Part shown: positions 33,091 to 43,440 of the stretch, piece by piece | Numbering within the stretch: the first letter of the stretch is position 1 | Layout: each line of letters opens with the position of its first letter | DNA from: Carettochelys insculpta | Taxonomy: Eukaryota; Chordata; Testudines; Carettochelyidae | Assembly: GCF_033958435.1 (NCBI RefSeq) | Contig: NC_134138.1 | Location: 211,491,298 to 211,555,297, forward strand | Direction: 5' to 3' | Length of the DNA stretch: 64,000 nucleotides | The notes under the pieces: generated by a model | The model's database searches: none | Told to the model about the DNA's origin: nothing | Seen by the model: the letters and a program-made list of their open reading frames with translations, nothing else | Translations under genes and position numbers: made by a program

Positions 33091-34785
33091 GAAACTCAGA
33101 GTGTATAAATTTCAGCACGTCCCTAACTCTTTGCGGTGTCCAGGACTACGTAATTTTCAAATAAAAGATCTTCATAAACAGGAGGTTAATATAAATGTCA
33201 TAACCATGACTTGAGCCCATAACTGAATGTACAAAACCAAAATTTCTACAATGTTCTCACAGCAGTGCAATCACAGCTATATATTTCATCACATTGCTCT
33301 GATGATCATTCTGCTTATTATTGCCTGCCTAGAGGCAGAATCAAGGCCCTATCTTGAAAAGAGAATGTAAACACAGAGGCAAACCTATTCTCTACCCTGA
33401 AGCGCTTTAAATCAAAAGTTCATGCTCTGAAGCTTGAGAAGGTCACCATCAAAACCAGGAAGACTCCTTCATTTATATGTTTGCACAGCAAGACACAGGA
33501 GGGGTTTTGAGACCCTTTCTTCTACTGTCTAGCTTTGGTCACCATTGGAAACAGATTCCAGAGAAGATGAATCTTTAGTCTGTCCTAGTGTAGCATCTCC
33601 TCTGTCCTTTAGTTCTTGCTCAAGAGGTTGTTGGAGTGGTTCTGAATTTTATTTTTGTAGCCACCAGAAAAAAACCTCTCTCCATAAGGATTTTTGTTCA
33701 TGACTCCTCAGAGGGAATGCAGTGTTTTCTGAAGTGTTGTTTATTGTCCCTACACTACATATGTAATTTATATGCTTCATCTTCCACTTCTCTTCCTTTT
33801 ATTCTGTTGACCAGATTCGTAGCAGGCACAGCAATGATGATCATTATCATCAGTTACAATCACTCTCTTTTATTTTTAGATAACGCTCCTCTTGGTTGTG
33901 AATGGTGGGGTGTGCATTGCCTCTAGCAGAGTACCTCATGACTGATTTGGCTATTATCATTTCTCAAACCGTCAATGAACAGTCATTATTGTCCTTCCAC
34001 TTCTTTCTATTGTGAGAACAGTCACTTATCTTATTGCTCATGAAGCTCTCTATTTTATACATTAGCTGCCATTTTAATCCTCTTCCATTCTAATATAGAA
34101 AGTTGTTCACCCCTTCCCTCCCCCAATCCATTTCCTCTACTAACACTTAAGAAACTCTCTGCAGGATAAATGATCCATTGGCCATGTGAATCAAAGTAAG
34201 ATGCAAAATCAATAAGCTTCAGCAAAGTTTTTGCTTGCTATCTCACTCACAGGTACACAGAACACATATCCCTATTTAAATCACATCCGAAAGCATGCCT
34301 TTTTCCCCCTTGACTTTTTATTTTTCCTCTCTCCTCCTGATGTTAATTTAGCTCCTTATGGATTAGATTAGGCTTTAGCAACTGCCCTTCATAAAGGGCT
34401 ACATATTGTTGCACCTCTCCAGGGCAGCACAGAGCCCGAAACATTCCTCTCCCAACCCTCCCTTTCTCCAGAGGGCTAGTAATCACTACTGTCCAGGTCC
34501 CTGCCATGGTACAGACACAGCTACACTGCCTGACAGAGCAGGGTGTGTGGTAGGGTGCTAAACCAGCACCTCACAAAGCTGTGGTGGTGAGATGGAGACA
34601 CTTGTCTCCCACTGCTATGTGGTCATACAGCCAGGATCACAATCTGACCCAACAGCCTTTTTAACACACCTTTATAGAGAATATGTACCATAGAAAATAA
34701 GTTTGGTTTGTGTTTTGTAACATACGGCAATTGATCTGGTTAAGAAAGGCTGCCATCTCTTACAAAATATTTTCTCCCTCTGCTT
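33091..34785. other. unannotated sequence
   Basis: No gene or repeat family is recognised. Confidence 0.35.
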
Positions 34786-34789
34786 GCCC

Positions 34790-35165
34790 ACAAGCCTTGG
34801 TGCTCATCAAGGGGGCTGACAGCCGCTGAGGGTCCCTGCACAAGGAAGAGAGGGGCCCAGCTCCACATTCCCAGAAAGGGTGGGGCCAAAGGCAAGAAGG
34901 GGTGGGACCAAGGGCAGCCAGCCTTGAGTGCTGACCAGAGCACACCATGCCACCTCCGCCCCTAGTGCTGCATGGAGGGCACAGCATGGCACTCCAGCAG
35001 CAATTCAAGGGGCTTGGGATCCAACAGACACCACTGCTACTGTGGGAGTGGCCAGAGCCCTGGACCCCTCTGAATTACTGGACCCCAGAGCAACTGCCCC
35101 CTTCTCTCCTCCCCCTATCCCCATCATCAGGCCTGGTGCTTATAGGAATCACCACTGTATGAGGA
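34790..35165. repeat. possible interspersed repeat, GC-rich
   Basis: GC-rich against its flanks, with GTGCTGCATGGAGGGCACAG, CAGCAATTCAAGGGGCTTGG and GAGTGGCCAGAGCCCTGGAC. I believe this resembles an abundant turtle repeat, but boundaries and family are unknown. Open frames on both strands follow from composition. Confidence 0.3.
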
Positions 35166-35386
35166 GAAAGTTAGGATCTCCTCTCCACAGATAAGAAATA
35201 CTCCTCCACCTGCCCCTGCAGCCTTTACTTACCTACTCAGTGAGGGGTGTATCCAAGTAAGGGATGCAGCAGACTCTGTAATCGCAGTTCAGTATCCAAA
35301 ATGCCAAACCTATTGCTACAGGAGAATTATAACAAGGAAAGTTATCAGCACCACTTCAAGAATTCATGGTCCTTGCTGATTACTAA

Positions 35387-35534
35387 GGGTATGTTGACAA
35401 AGGAAAGTTATTTTGGAATAACAGCTGTTACTTCAAAATAACGCTGCCAGCATCGACACAACGCAGCCACTGTTTCAAAATAATTCCACGGGGCATAGTG
35501 CCTATTTCAAAATAGGGTCTGTGTAGACAGGGAA
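35387..35534. mobile_element. family-C small TIR element
   Basis: GGGTATGTTGACAAAGGAAA at the left and GGGTCTGTGTAGACAGGG at the right, with inner near-palindromes GTTATTTTGGAATAACAGC and GTTACTTCAAAATAACGC. TAA on both sides (35384-35386 and 35535-35537) may be a 3-bp duplication. It abuts the CR1 copy directly. Confidence 0.55.
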
Positions 35535-35537
35535 TAA

Positions 35538-36416
35538 GGCCTGCTGGCGGAATCTCTCAGGCAGCAGGTGGGAGAGCTGCAGGAGGAGGTGGCCAGGTTG
35601 AGGAGTCTCCGAATTCATGAACAAATCCTGGACAGTATTCATGTGGAAACAACCGAGGTAGCTGTACCAGTACACAGCACTGCTGACCCACCACTGGTGG
35701 AGGAGGAGATGGCTCAGGGTGGACGCTGGCAGATGGTTACTTCTGGCAGCAAGCAGTGCTCCACCCCTGGTCCCAACCCTCCCACTGTGATACTAGGAAA
35801 CCATTACACTGTACTTGACACAGGAGACAAGGAATCACTCTGTACAGCATAGGAGAAGCCTCGTACCCCCAAGGCTGGGAGGTCACCTGCCACCACTGTG
35901 AGGAGGAAATGCAGAGTAGTGGTGGTTGGCAATTCTCTTCTGAGGGGGACAGAGGCACCCATCTGTCGCCCTGACGTTTCATCTCAGGAGGTATGCTGCC
36001 TGCCAGGGGCCCATATCCGAGACATTATGGAGGTGTTGTCAAGGATTATCCGGCCCTCTGACTACTACCCCATGCTACTCATCCATGTGGGCACTAATGA
36101 TACTGCGAGGCGTGACACTGAGCAGATCAAGAGTGACTACAGGGCTCTGGGAGTACGGGTGAAGGAGTTTGGGGCACAGATGGTATTCTCTTCAATCCTT
36201 CCTGTCAAAGGTAGGAGCCCAGGCAGAGACAGGTACATCTTGGAGGTGAATGCCTGGCTGTATAAATGGTGTCAGCAGGAGGGCTTTGGCTTCCTCGATC
36301 ACAGGATGCTATTCCAGGAAGGACTGCAAGGTAGAGATGGTGTCCACCTTTCGAGGAGAGGGAAGACCCTATTTGGACACAGACTGGCTAACCTAGTGAG
36401 GAAGGCTTTAAACTAG
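35538..36416 (+). pseudogene. CR1 ORF1: coiled coil and SGNH esterase, one in-frame stop
   Basis: The frame opens at GLLAESLRQQVGELQEEVAR, a heptad-like coiled coil that in CR1 ORF1 proteins mediates self-association, and continues past a TAG at 35850-35852 into an esterase domain. Numbered from the ATG at 35898, block I is VVVGNSLL (Ser13), block II contains Gly37, block III is HVGTND (Asn67) and block V is DGVHLS (Asp147, His150), so all expected SGNH catalytic residues remain. The frame ends KALN before TAG at 36416. CR1 ORF1 proteins bind element RNA and carry lipid-esterase-like folds of unclear role. One stop and the missing N-terminus make this copy inactive. Confidence 0.88.
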
Positions 36417-36487
36417 ATTCAACGGGGACAGGGGAGCAAAGCCCACAGGTAAGTAGAGAAGATGGAGACCTGGAAGATGGGTTCGAA

Positions 36488-38374
36488 ATGGGAGGGAGCA
36501 TGGGTTATAACAGCAGAGAAAAAGGAGGGTCAGGGCAAAACTGGGAGGCAAGATCAAATCAATATCTTAGATGCAAATATACAAACGCAAGAACTATGGG
36601 TAATAAGCAGGAAGAACTGGAAGTGCTAAGAAATAAATACAATTATGACATTGTTGGCATCGCAGAAACTTGGTGGGGTAATACACATGATTGGAATGTT
36701 GGTATGGAAGGGTACAGCTTGCTCAGGAAGTATAGACAGAGGAAAAAGGGAGGAGGTGTTGCCTTGTATATTAAAAATGTACACACTTGAACTGAGGTGG
36801 AGATGGACATAGGAAGTGGATGTATTGAGAGCCTTTGGATTAAGCTTAAAAGGGTAAAAAAGAAGGGTGATGTCCTGCTAGGAGTCTACAGGCCACCTAA
36901 CCAGGTGGAAGAGGTGGATGAGGCTTTTTTTAAACAACTAACAAAATCATCCAGGGCCCAGGATTTGGTAGTAATGGGGAACTTCAACTATCCAGATATA
37001 TGTTGGGAAACTAACACAGCAACACACCAACTAGCCAATAAGTTCTTGGACTGCATTGCAGACTACTTTTTATTTCAGAATGTTGAAAAACCTACCAGGG
37101 GGAAGCTGTCCTATACTTGATTTTAACAAATAGGGAGGAACTGATTGAGAATCTGAAAGTGGAAGGTAGCTTGGGTGAAAGTGATCATGAAATCATAGAG
37201 TTCACAATTTTAAAGAAGGGTAGAAGGGAGAAGAGCAAAATAGAGACAATGGATTTCAGGAAGGTGGATTTTGGTAAATTCAGAGAGCTGGTAGGTAGCG
37301 TCCCATGGGACGCAAGACTGAGGGGAAAAACAACGGAGGGGAGTTGGTAGTTTTTCAAAGGCACATTATTAAAGGCCCAAAAGCAAGCTATTCTTCTGTA
37401 TAGGAAAGATAGAAAATATGGCAAAAGACCGCCTTGGCTTAACTAGGAGATCTTGTGTGATCTCAAAATAAAAAAGGAATCATATAAAAATAGAAACTAG
37501 GACAAATTACGAAGGATGAATATAGGCAAACAACACAGGAATGCAGGGGCAAGATTAGAAAGACAAAGGCACAAAATGAGCTCAAATTAGGTACGGGCAT
37601 GAAGGGAAACAAGAAGGCTTTTTATAAATACATAAAAAGCAAGAGGAAGATCAAGGCTAGGTTAGGCCCATTGCTCAATGAAGAGGGAGGAACAGTAACG
37701 GGAAACTTGGAAATGTCAGAGATGCTTAATGACTTCTTTGTTTCAGTCTTCACTGAGAAGTCTGAAGAAGGAATGACTAACATAGTGAATGCTAGTGGGA
37801 AAGGGGTAAGTTTAGAAGATAAAATAAAAGAAAGAACAAGTTAAAAATCACTTAGGAAAGTTAGATGTCTGCAAGTCACCAGGGCCTGATGAAATGCATC
37901 CTAGAATACTCAAGGAGCTGATAGAGAAGGTATCACGGGAGACAGGAGAGATTCCAGAAGACTGGAAGAAGTCAAATATAGTGCCCATCTATAAAAAGGG
38001 GAATAAGAACAATGAAGGAAACTACAGACAGGCAGTTTAACTTCTGTGCCATGAAAGAGAATGGAACAAGTAATTAAGGAAATCATCTGCAAACACTTGG
38101 AAGGTGGTAAGCTGATAGGGAACAGCCAGCATGGATTTGCAAAGAACTAATAATGTCAAACCAGTCTGATAGCTTTCTTTGATAGGATAATGAGCCTCAT
38201 GGATAAGGGAGAAGTGGTGGATGTGGTATACCTAGATTTTAGTAAGGCATTTGATATGGTCTCGCATGATACTCTTATCAATAACGTAACAAATACAACT
38301 TAGATGGGGCTACTATAAGGTAGGTGCAAAACTGGCTGGATAACCATGCTCAGAGAGTAGTTATTAATGGTTCT
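36488..38374 (+). pseudogene. CR1 ORF2: APE endonuclease and partial RT, broken
   Basis: The endonuclease part reads YTNARTMGNKQEEL, then GIAETWW near 36665, [26 protein letters not shown] and [16 protein letters not shown] and SDH fit the APE family; the Asp expected in GDFN is Asn here. A TGA lies at 36788-36790, a frameshift between about 37080 and 37117, a TAG after SW at 37350, and more stops follow. The RT part shows [12 protein letters not shown] (37875), PIYKKG, QHGFAKN and motif A YLDFSKAFD (38229, catalytic Asp present). Motif C (YADD) is missing because the copy is cut at about 38374. The intact protein would nick DNA and reverse-transcribe CR1 RNA. Confidence 0.9.
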
Positions 38375-38380
38375 CAATTC

Positions 38381-38435
38381 TTTTGTTGACAAAACTGGGG
38401 TTTTGTCAGCAACACTCACTAGTGTAACTGTAGCC
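38381..38435. mobile_element. family-B TIR element fragment
   Basis: TTTTGTTGACAAAACTGGGG and GTTTTGTCAGCAA form a hairpin, and the end CTAGTGTAACTGTAGCC is the decayed complement of GGCTACGTCTACACTAG. It sits between the CR1 break and the hAT element. Confidence 0.5.
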
Positions 38436-39300
38436 CAGGCATTCCCAACCTATGGGTCAGGACTCAAATACGGGTCATGACTAGCTTTGTTAAGGGTTTC
38501 CTGCAGCTCGGAGTAGCGTGTCTCTTAAAGAAACCATTTGCAGCTCCCTAACTCTGCCACATCCAGAAGCTCTCTCTATCTATAGGGAAGCAATTACGCA
38601 TTACAAGGACAGCTTCTCCACCTTTGATATTTGAAGCCATCCCAAACAAGCCACTTAAAAGACACTTATAGTAAATGGTTTTCACACACCTTGCTCCCTT
38701 CCTCCATTTTGCCCCCTTTCTATTCTATGTAGCTGATCTGTCAGTTTTCAGTTTTTGTTTATATCCCCCCCAGCCTTAGAGCGACTCTCTACAGCCCCTG
38801 AACCCCCCAGCCCCTAAGTGTGACTCCCCTTGGGCCCCCCAGCCCACGAGTGTGACTCTCCATGCCCCCCCAGCTCAAGTGTGACTCCCCCAGGCTCTGA
38901 GTATGACCCCCCCAGCCTGAGTGTGACCCCTCCAAGCTCTGACTGTAATGTCCCCCAGCCCCAGTGTGACTTCCCCAGCCGCTGAGTGTGGGATTTAAGC
39001 TGCGGGAGCAGTCTGAGGATGAGGGTCTTTCTCCCACCACAACTCAGAACAACTACACTCAAATAATTAACTGTAATAAGCCCAGTGTTATTAATGTATT
39101 CTCCCTTTTTCTCTATGCAATACTACTATGAATATATAAACATGAGGGGGAGTGATTTTATATTCTTGCCTTAGGCACAAAATTAGCTTGCTATGACAAT
39201 GCTTGCCCCTCCCCCCCATATTTTTGAATTACCTTGGGTCACCAAGTCTTCGGGAATCATCAAAATGGGTCCCCATCTGGAAAAGGTTGGGAAACTGCTG
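38436..39300. mobile_element. hAT-type non-autonomous element
   Basis: Left end CAGGCATTCCCAACCTATGG with GGGTCATGACTAGC, right end GGGTCCCCATCTGGAAAAGG and TTGGGAAACTGCTG. The ends are complementary (CCCAACC against GGTTGGG) and match hAT-Charlie-like termini. No transposase frame is visible and the flanking octamers do not match. A CCCCCAGCC minisatellite occupies the middle. Confidence 0.6.
38775..38996. repeat. imperfect minisatellite, CCCCCAGCC..GAGTGTGAC
   Basis: About seven diverged units of roughly 25-32 bp, each containing an AGTGTGACT-like word and a run of C followed by AGCC. On the minus strand the array reads as glycine- and serine-rich open frames, which explains the ORFs at 38789-39062. 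Confidence 0.75.
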
Positions 39301-41325
39301 TACAGGCTAAGAGAACTGGAATATTGGTGCAAGCTTCTGACACCATCTCTGTTGCCAACGCTGAGGGCCAAATCTGATTCCGGGAACGTTGCCCCTGATT
39401 GAAGATGAACCATTCATAGAAAAAGGCACAAATTACTGGGAGTGAGGACCTCAGACTCCAGCCCAACCACAGCTGTCAATCCAATCATAGTACCTCGAAA
39501 ACTCTCCACCAACTTTCCCTTGACTCTTGCGTCACATCTCTCTACTGCGTGCTGCCCTGACCCCATTTCTCCAAGTCACCACTTTCTGCTCAGCCAGCTC
39601 CTGAATAAAAATTCACTGCTTGAAGTCACTTGTGTTTTTATGCTGCTGAATGTGTCCTTAAAGTACAGGGTTCACAGTTTTCTTCGATGGCTCTCAGCAT
39701 CCCCTCTTTAAAATTGTTGCCTATCCCCTTCCCCCCCACCCCAGACTGCTCTATACTCTCCATTGAGAGTATTAGAATGTTAATTCTGGCCACCCACTTG
39801 ATAAAATCAGTCACAGTGCTAAAAACACCCAAGGCAAACTGTATCTTCCTCTTCACCTGCCACATAACCGTTTTTTTAAATCAAGATCAATAGCGGTGCT
39901 GAGAAAATGGATGCGCACACAGCAGGTGGCCACACCTGTGTCCTAATTCTAGTTCAGACAATATTCAGTGGAGTTGAAGAATGAGATGATGACGCAGAGT
40001 TAGAAGGGAAAGGGACAGTATTGCTGTGGCACAAGCAATGACCCTATGATGGAGAAAGATTATCCTTGACATGGGTAATTGAAGAGACACGGGCATTTCT
40101 CTTACACTTTTCAGCCAGCGTTGACACACTCCACAGAATCTGGCTGCATTTATCCAAGTTATTCTATAAAAGCAAAACACCTGTGTGCCAGATACATAAA
40201 GATGTATGTAATCTGCTCATGATCTATTTGCAGAATGTGCTAGCTGTCAGTTGCTTGATGTATGGTGGGTTGGTGGGAAAAAAAGAGAGAGACTGGCTGA
40301 CTCTGTAGCAAAGATTTCTTTAATTTTTGCTGTTTGTTTGTTTGTTTGTTTCCCCTTCATTCAGTGGCTGTTTGGACCCCACATAATTATTCTAGGGGGA
40401 AACAATCACGGGTACTAACTCTTTAATCCGCATTTTTCTGAGATATATATTTTGTGGTGCGCATGGCTCCTAGCAAGTTGAATATTTCAATGCATGACCC
40501 TCTCTAACCCACAAACAATGACAATAAATACAACATGACTCTGAAAAGAAGGAATTTTGAGCTTTCATATAAATGCATCAGTACATTCTGATTTTGTTAA
40601 GACCAGTCGTTTCTGTCAGTCAGCCTGAATTCCCTTTAATCTTATAACATATAAATGGATTTATATAAAAATACTTTCTGAGTCCAGTTCAACACAACAA
40701 AAGAAGTGAAACATTAGTCTGTATTTGTAGATCTTCACTGAAGTGTTTTGACATAATGTGCATACAATCCTAGCAGAAAAGAGCCAGGCAGTTTGGAATA
40801 AACTGCTATTTAAACTTTTATGTACATGAAGTCCTGAAGATTTTGCGTCTTAGAAACTTAGAGGCCTTATTTCCAAGAACTTCATGGGGACCATTTCCTC
40901 TCTGAAAACAACACAAACCTGTAAAATTCCTCCCTCTTCCCCAACCCCCTTTTCTTTTTCTTTAATCTCAAAAATACTTCTACCCAAATGACACAATAAC
41001 TAAAAATAAAATGTACACTAGATACAATAGTCATTCTCTAGCTGATCATAACACATCTTTCTCACAAGTCTCTCATATACTAATATTTACCACTTATCTA
41101 GCACTTTTCTGCATTGTATGTGAAGACTTCCTGCCTTAAATGCTGACCTCAGAACTGATGTAAATGTAGGATAATGTTATCAAAGTTAGTGAAGTTACTC
41201 TAGATTTAACACGGCAAGTAAAATTCCCTCATGACCCAAGATATATCACAGATGATAGTCTTCAGGTGAACTCAGTGAGAGCTCCATGGAGGGTCTGTTT
41301 CTGTGCAATAACCATTTCCATGGTA
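39301..41325. other. unannotated sequence
   Basis: No gene is recognised. A GTTT microsatellite lies inside. Confidence 0.35.
40331..40351 (+). repeat. (TGTT)n microsatellite
   Basis: About five TGTT units. Confidence 0.85.
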
Positions 41326-41333
41326 GTGTAGAG

Positions 41334-41766
41334 CAGTGGTTCCCAAACTTTTCGGCATCATGCCCCCTTTTGATTTTTGAGAAACCCCCCCCACCTCTTT
41401 TTTACCATGGGCCAGCCATCCCAGCTGCTTGTGAGCCACCTGCCTGAGCCCCTCCCCTCCACCAAAACCAGGCACTGCCATCCCCTCATCTAACCCCATC
41501 TTCCTCCTCTCCCACAACCCACACTCACTCAGCTTTGCAGGAGGCAGCTAGTTCTACATGGGCCTTTGCCTGCTGCCTGCTTTTTATAGCGGCTGTGCCG
41601 GGTGACCCATGTGAAATGGCAGGGGCTGAGAGCCAGAATCAAGGGCGGGCATTTTCTTCTGGTGGGGATAATTATGGGGGGAGGGGGGCTGGGTTGCCTT
41701 GCTCCCCCCAGAATTCCTTCACACACACCCTCTGGGGGGCACACACCCCAGTTTGGGAAACCGTGG
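41334..41766. mobile_element. hAT-type non-autonomous element (433 bp)
   Basis: Starts CAGTGGTTCCCAAACTTTTC and ends CCCAGTTTGGGAAACCGTGG, complementary hAT-type termini. The flanking octamers GTGTAGAG and TATAGAGG share TRTAGAG when shifted by one, a probable drifted duplication. The interior is GC-rich with C and G runs and no transposase. The open frames across it come from composition. Confidence 0.7.
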
Positions 41767-41774
41767 TATAGAGG

Positions 41775-43305
41775 GACCTCAGGGCTGATCTCAACTAAGA
41801 TGGGTGGCAAAGGCCCCAAGGGGCTGGTATGTCACTTGAAGCTTGTTGGAGCACAGCGAAATCTGGCTCTACCATTCTCCTTCTGAGCTACTCTACTCTG
41901 TTATATGCTGGGAATAGTGTATAGCCTAACCCATGAGGACTGGGCAGCCACACCAGGCTCCCTAATGCCCTCTCCCCACTTCTTTGTACTGAACAACGCT
42001 CAGAGACAGGGGGCATGTTAGCCTCCCATCTCTGTAATGAGCAAGTCTGCTAGAACCACTAAAATCTTTCAGAACAATAGTAAATATTAAGGGTGCTGAC
42101 TTTATCTTGATTGAAATATTTGGGCACAGCCCTGTGTTGTATTGTCTTTACAAACATGTTCACTTCCACAAACAGGTTTTTTAATAAGCATAGACTCTTC
42201 ATTGGTTTGAACTTGCTTTCAATGGTCCCTATGAAAAAGGGTCGGTTTCATTAGACATCCAATATTGTTGTTCAATTAGTTTAATTATGAGAAAGAACAA
42301 AATGCAAGTAAGATGTATGAGACCCTGAAATGGAATGGGCTGATTTTTTAAAAATAAAACATTGGTTTTAATAAAAATCTACTGGTGTTAGTCAAAATCT
42401 TCTGCCTTGAAAGAAAACCTATTCATTTCCATAAAAATATAGTGGCTTGAGTATGCATGGATTGGTTCTACTGGGGAGGTTTTGGATTCAATGAAACCGC
42501 ATTAGTTTCAAAGCATATTTATCCAGGCAGTAAAAATGTATAGGTTAGAAGACTTAAAGAGGCATGAGGATGGCTGCCCTGAAATCTGTCATCTGAAACA
42601 TAATTCCTATTAAAATTGATTAAATTGACTTAGCATTGATGTGTTCAAATAAAACCTACATCACTCTGGACGTCTGCACCTTATAGCATCCTTATGAAAA
42701 CTAACTGTATCAAGATTCTTCAGGAAGCTGTGAATACCCAATGTTACCTCCTCAGACTCCCACTCCTCTAAATATGGCCAATTTAGGCTTATTTTCAGTA
42801 AAAAGTGCAAACAACATATAATAGTGATTTTCTCACTGACAGCGAAATTCATACCTGTACAATGAGGCAGTACGGGGTCATGCACTATTTAAGTCCCACT
42901 AGTGCTCTATTTGAAGTCTTAAGCGGAGCTTCAGAAGCGAGCAGGCTTGTGCTGCCTGTCTGCAGAGCGGAGAATTTTAAGCTAATTGACTACATCTCTA
43001 ATATCAGAAAAGTATATACCCAGGATAAAATACTATAGATTCAGAGAAGGACTGGGCCTGCAAAATATGTGCAAGGAATATAGGATTGGGGCTGTATTTT
43101 TGTTTGGTGGTGTAATCTATATCTGCATGCGGCAATGAGCTGCTTCCCAACATTTGCTACTCTGGGCAATAAAAATGGCTTTAAAAACAGCTTTCACTGT
43201 TCACAAGAAAGGCACACATACTACTAAACTTAGTTTACATCATCTACTGCCCCTATTAGTGACAAGTAACCCCTTTTTTCCTCTCCCCGCTCCCTCCACC
43301 ATGGC
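41775..43305. other. unannotated sequence
   Basis: AT-rich; no gene or repeat family is recognised. Confidence 0.35.
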
Positions 43306-43313
43306 TATATAAA

Positions 43314-43433
43314 CCCTGATTTCAAATTGTTTGCTCCAACGATCTGAAGAAGTGGATCTTACTCATGAAAGCTCATGATCTAATAAATTCGTTGGTCTTT
43401 AAGGTGATACAGGACTACTTTTTATATTTTCCC
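43314..43433 (+). mobile_element. Penelope-like 3' end fragment
   Basis: ATCTGAAGAAGTGGATCTTA, TCATGAAAGCTCATGATCTA, ATAAATTCGTTGGTCTTTAA and GGTGATACAGGACTACTTTT follow the PLE 3' region in forward orientation, without an inverted arm or tail. A shared ATATAAA at 43307-43313 and 43434-43440 may be the target duplication. Confidence 0.65.
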
Positions 43434-43440
43434 ATATAAA

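Larger units (their letters stand above)
35538..38374 (+). mobile_element. CR1 LINE, truncated at both ends
   Basis: Contains most of ORF1 (coiled coil plus esterase) and ORF2 from the endonuclease to RT motif A. The 5' UTR is absent, and ORF1 starts inside the coiled coil next to the family-C element. The copy ends within RT after AGTAGTTATTAATGGTTCT, where canonical CR1 would go on to the VPQGSVLGP and YADD blocks. No poly-repeat tail or target duplication is visible. It is better preserved than the CR1 at 30420, so probably younger. Confidence 0.9.

Noticed and set aside
38789..39062. Glycine- and serine-rich minus-strand frames
   Set aside because: They are readings of a C-rich minisatellite inside a hAT element.
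41529..41886. Overlapping frames on both strands in GC-rich sequence
   Set aside because: They lie in a non-coding hAT element; the frames follow from composition.
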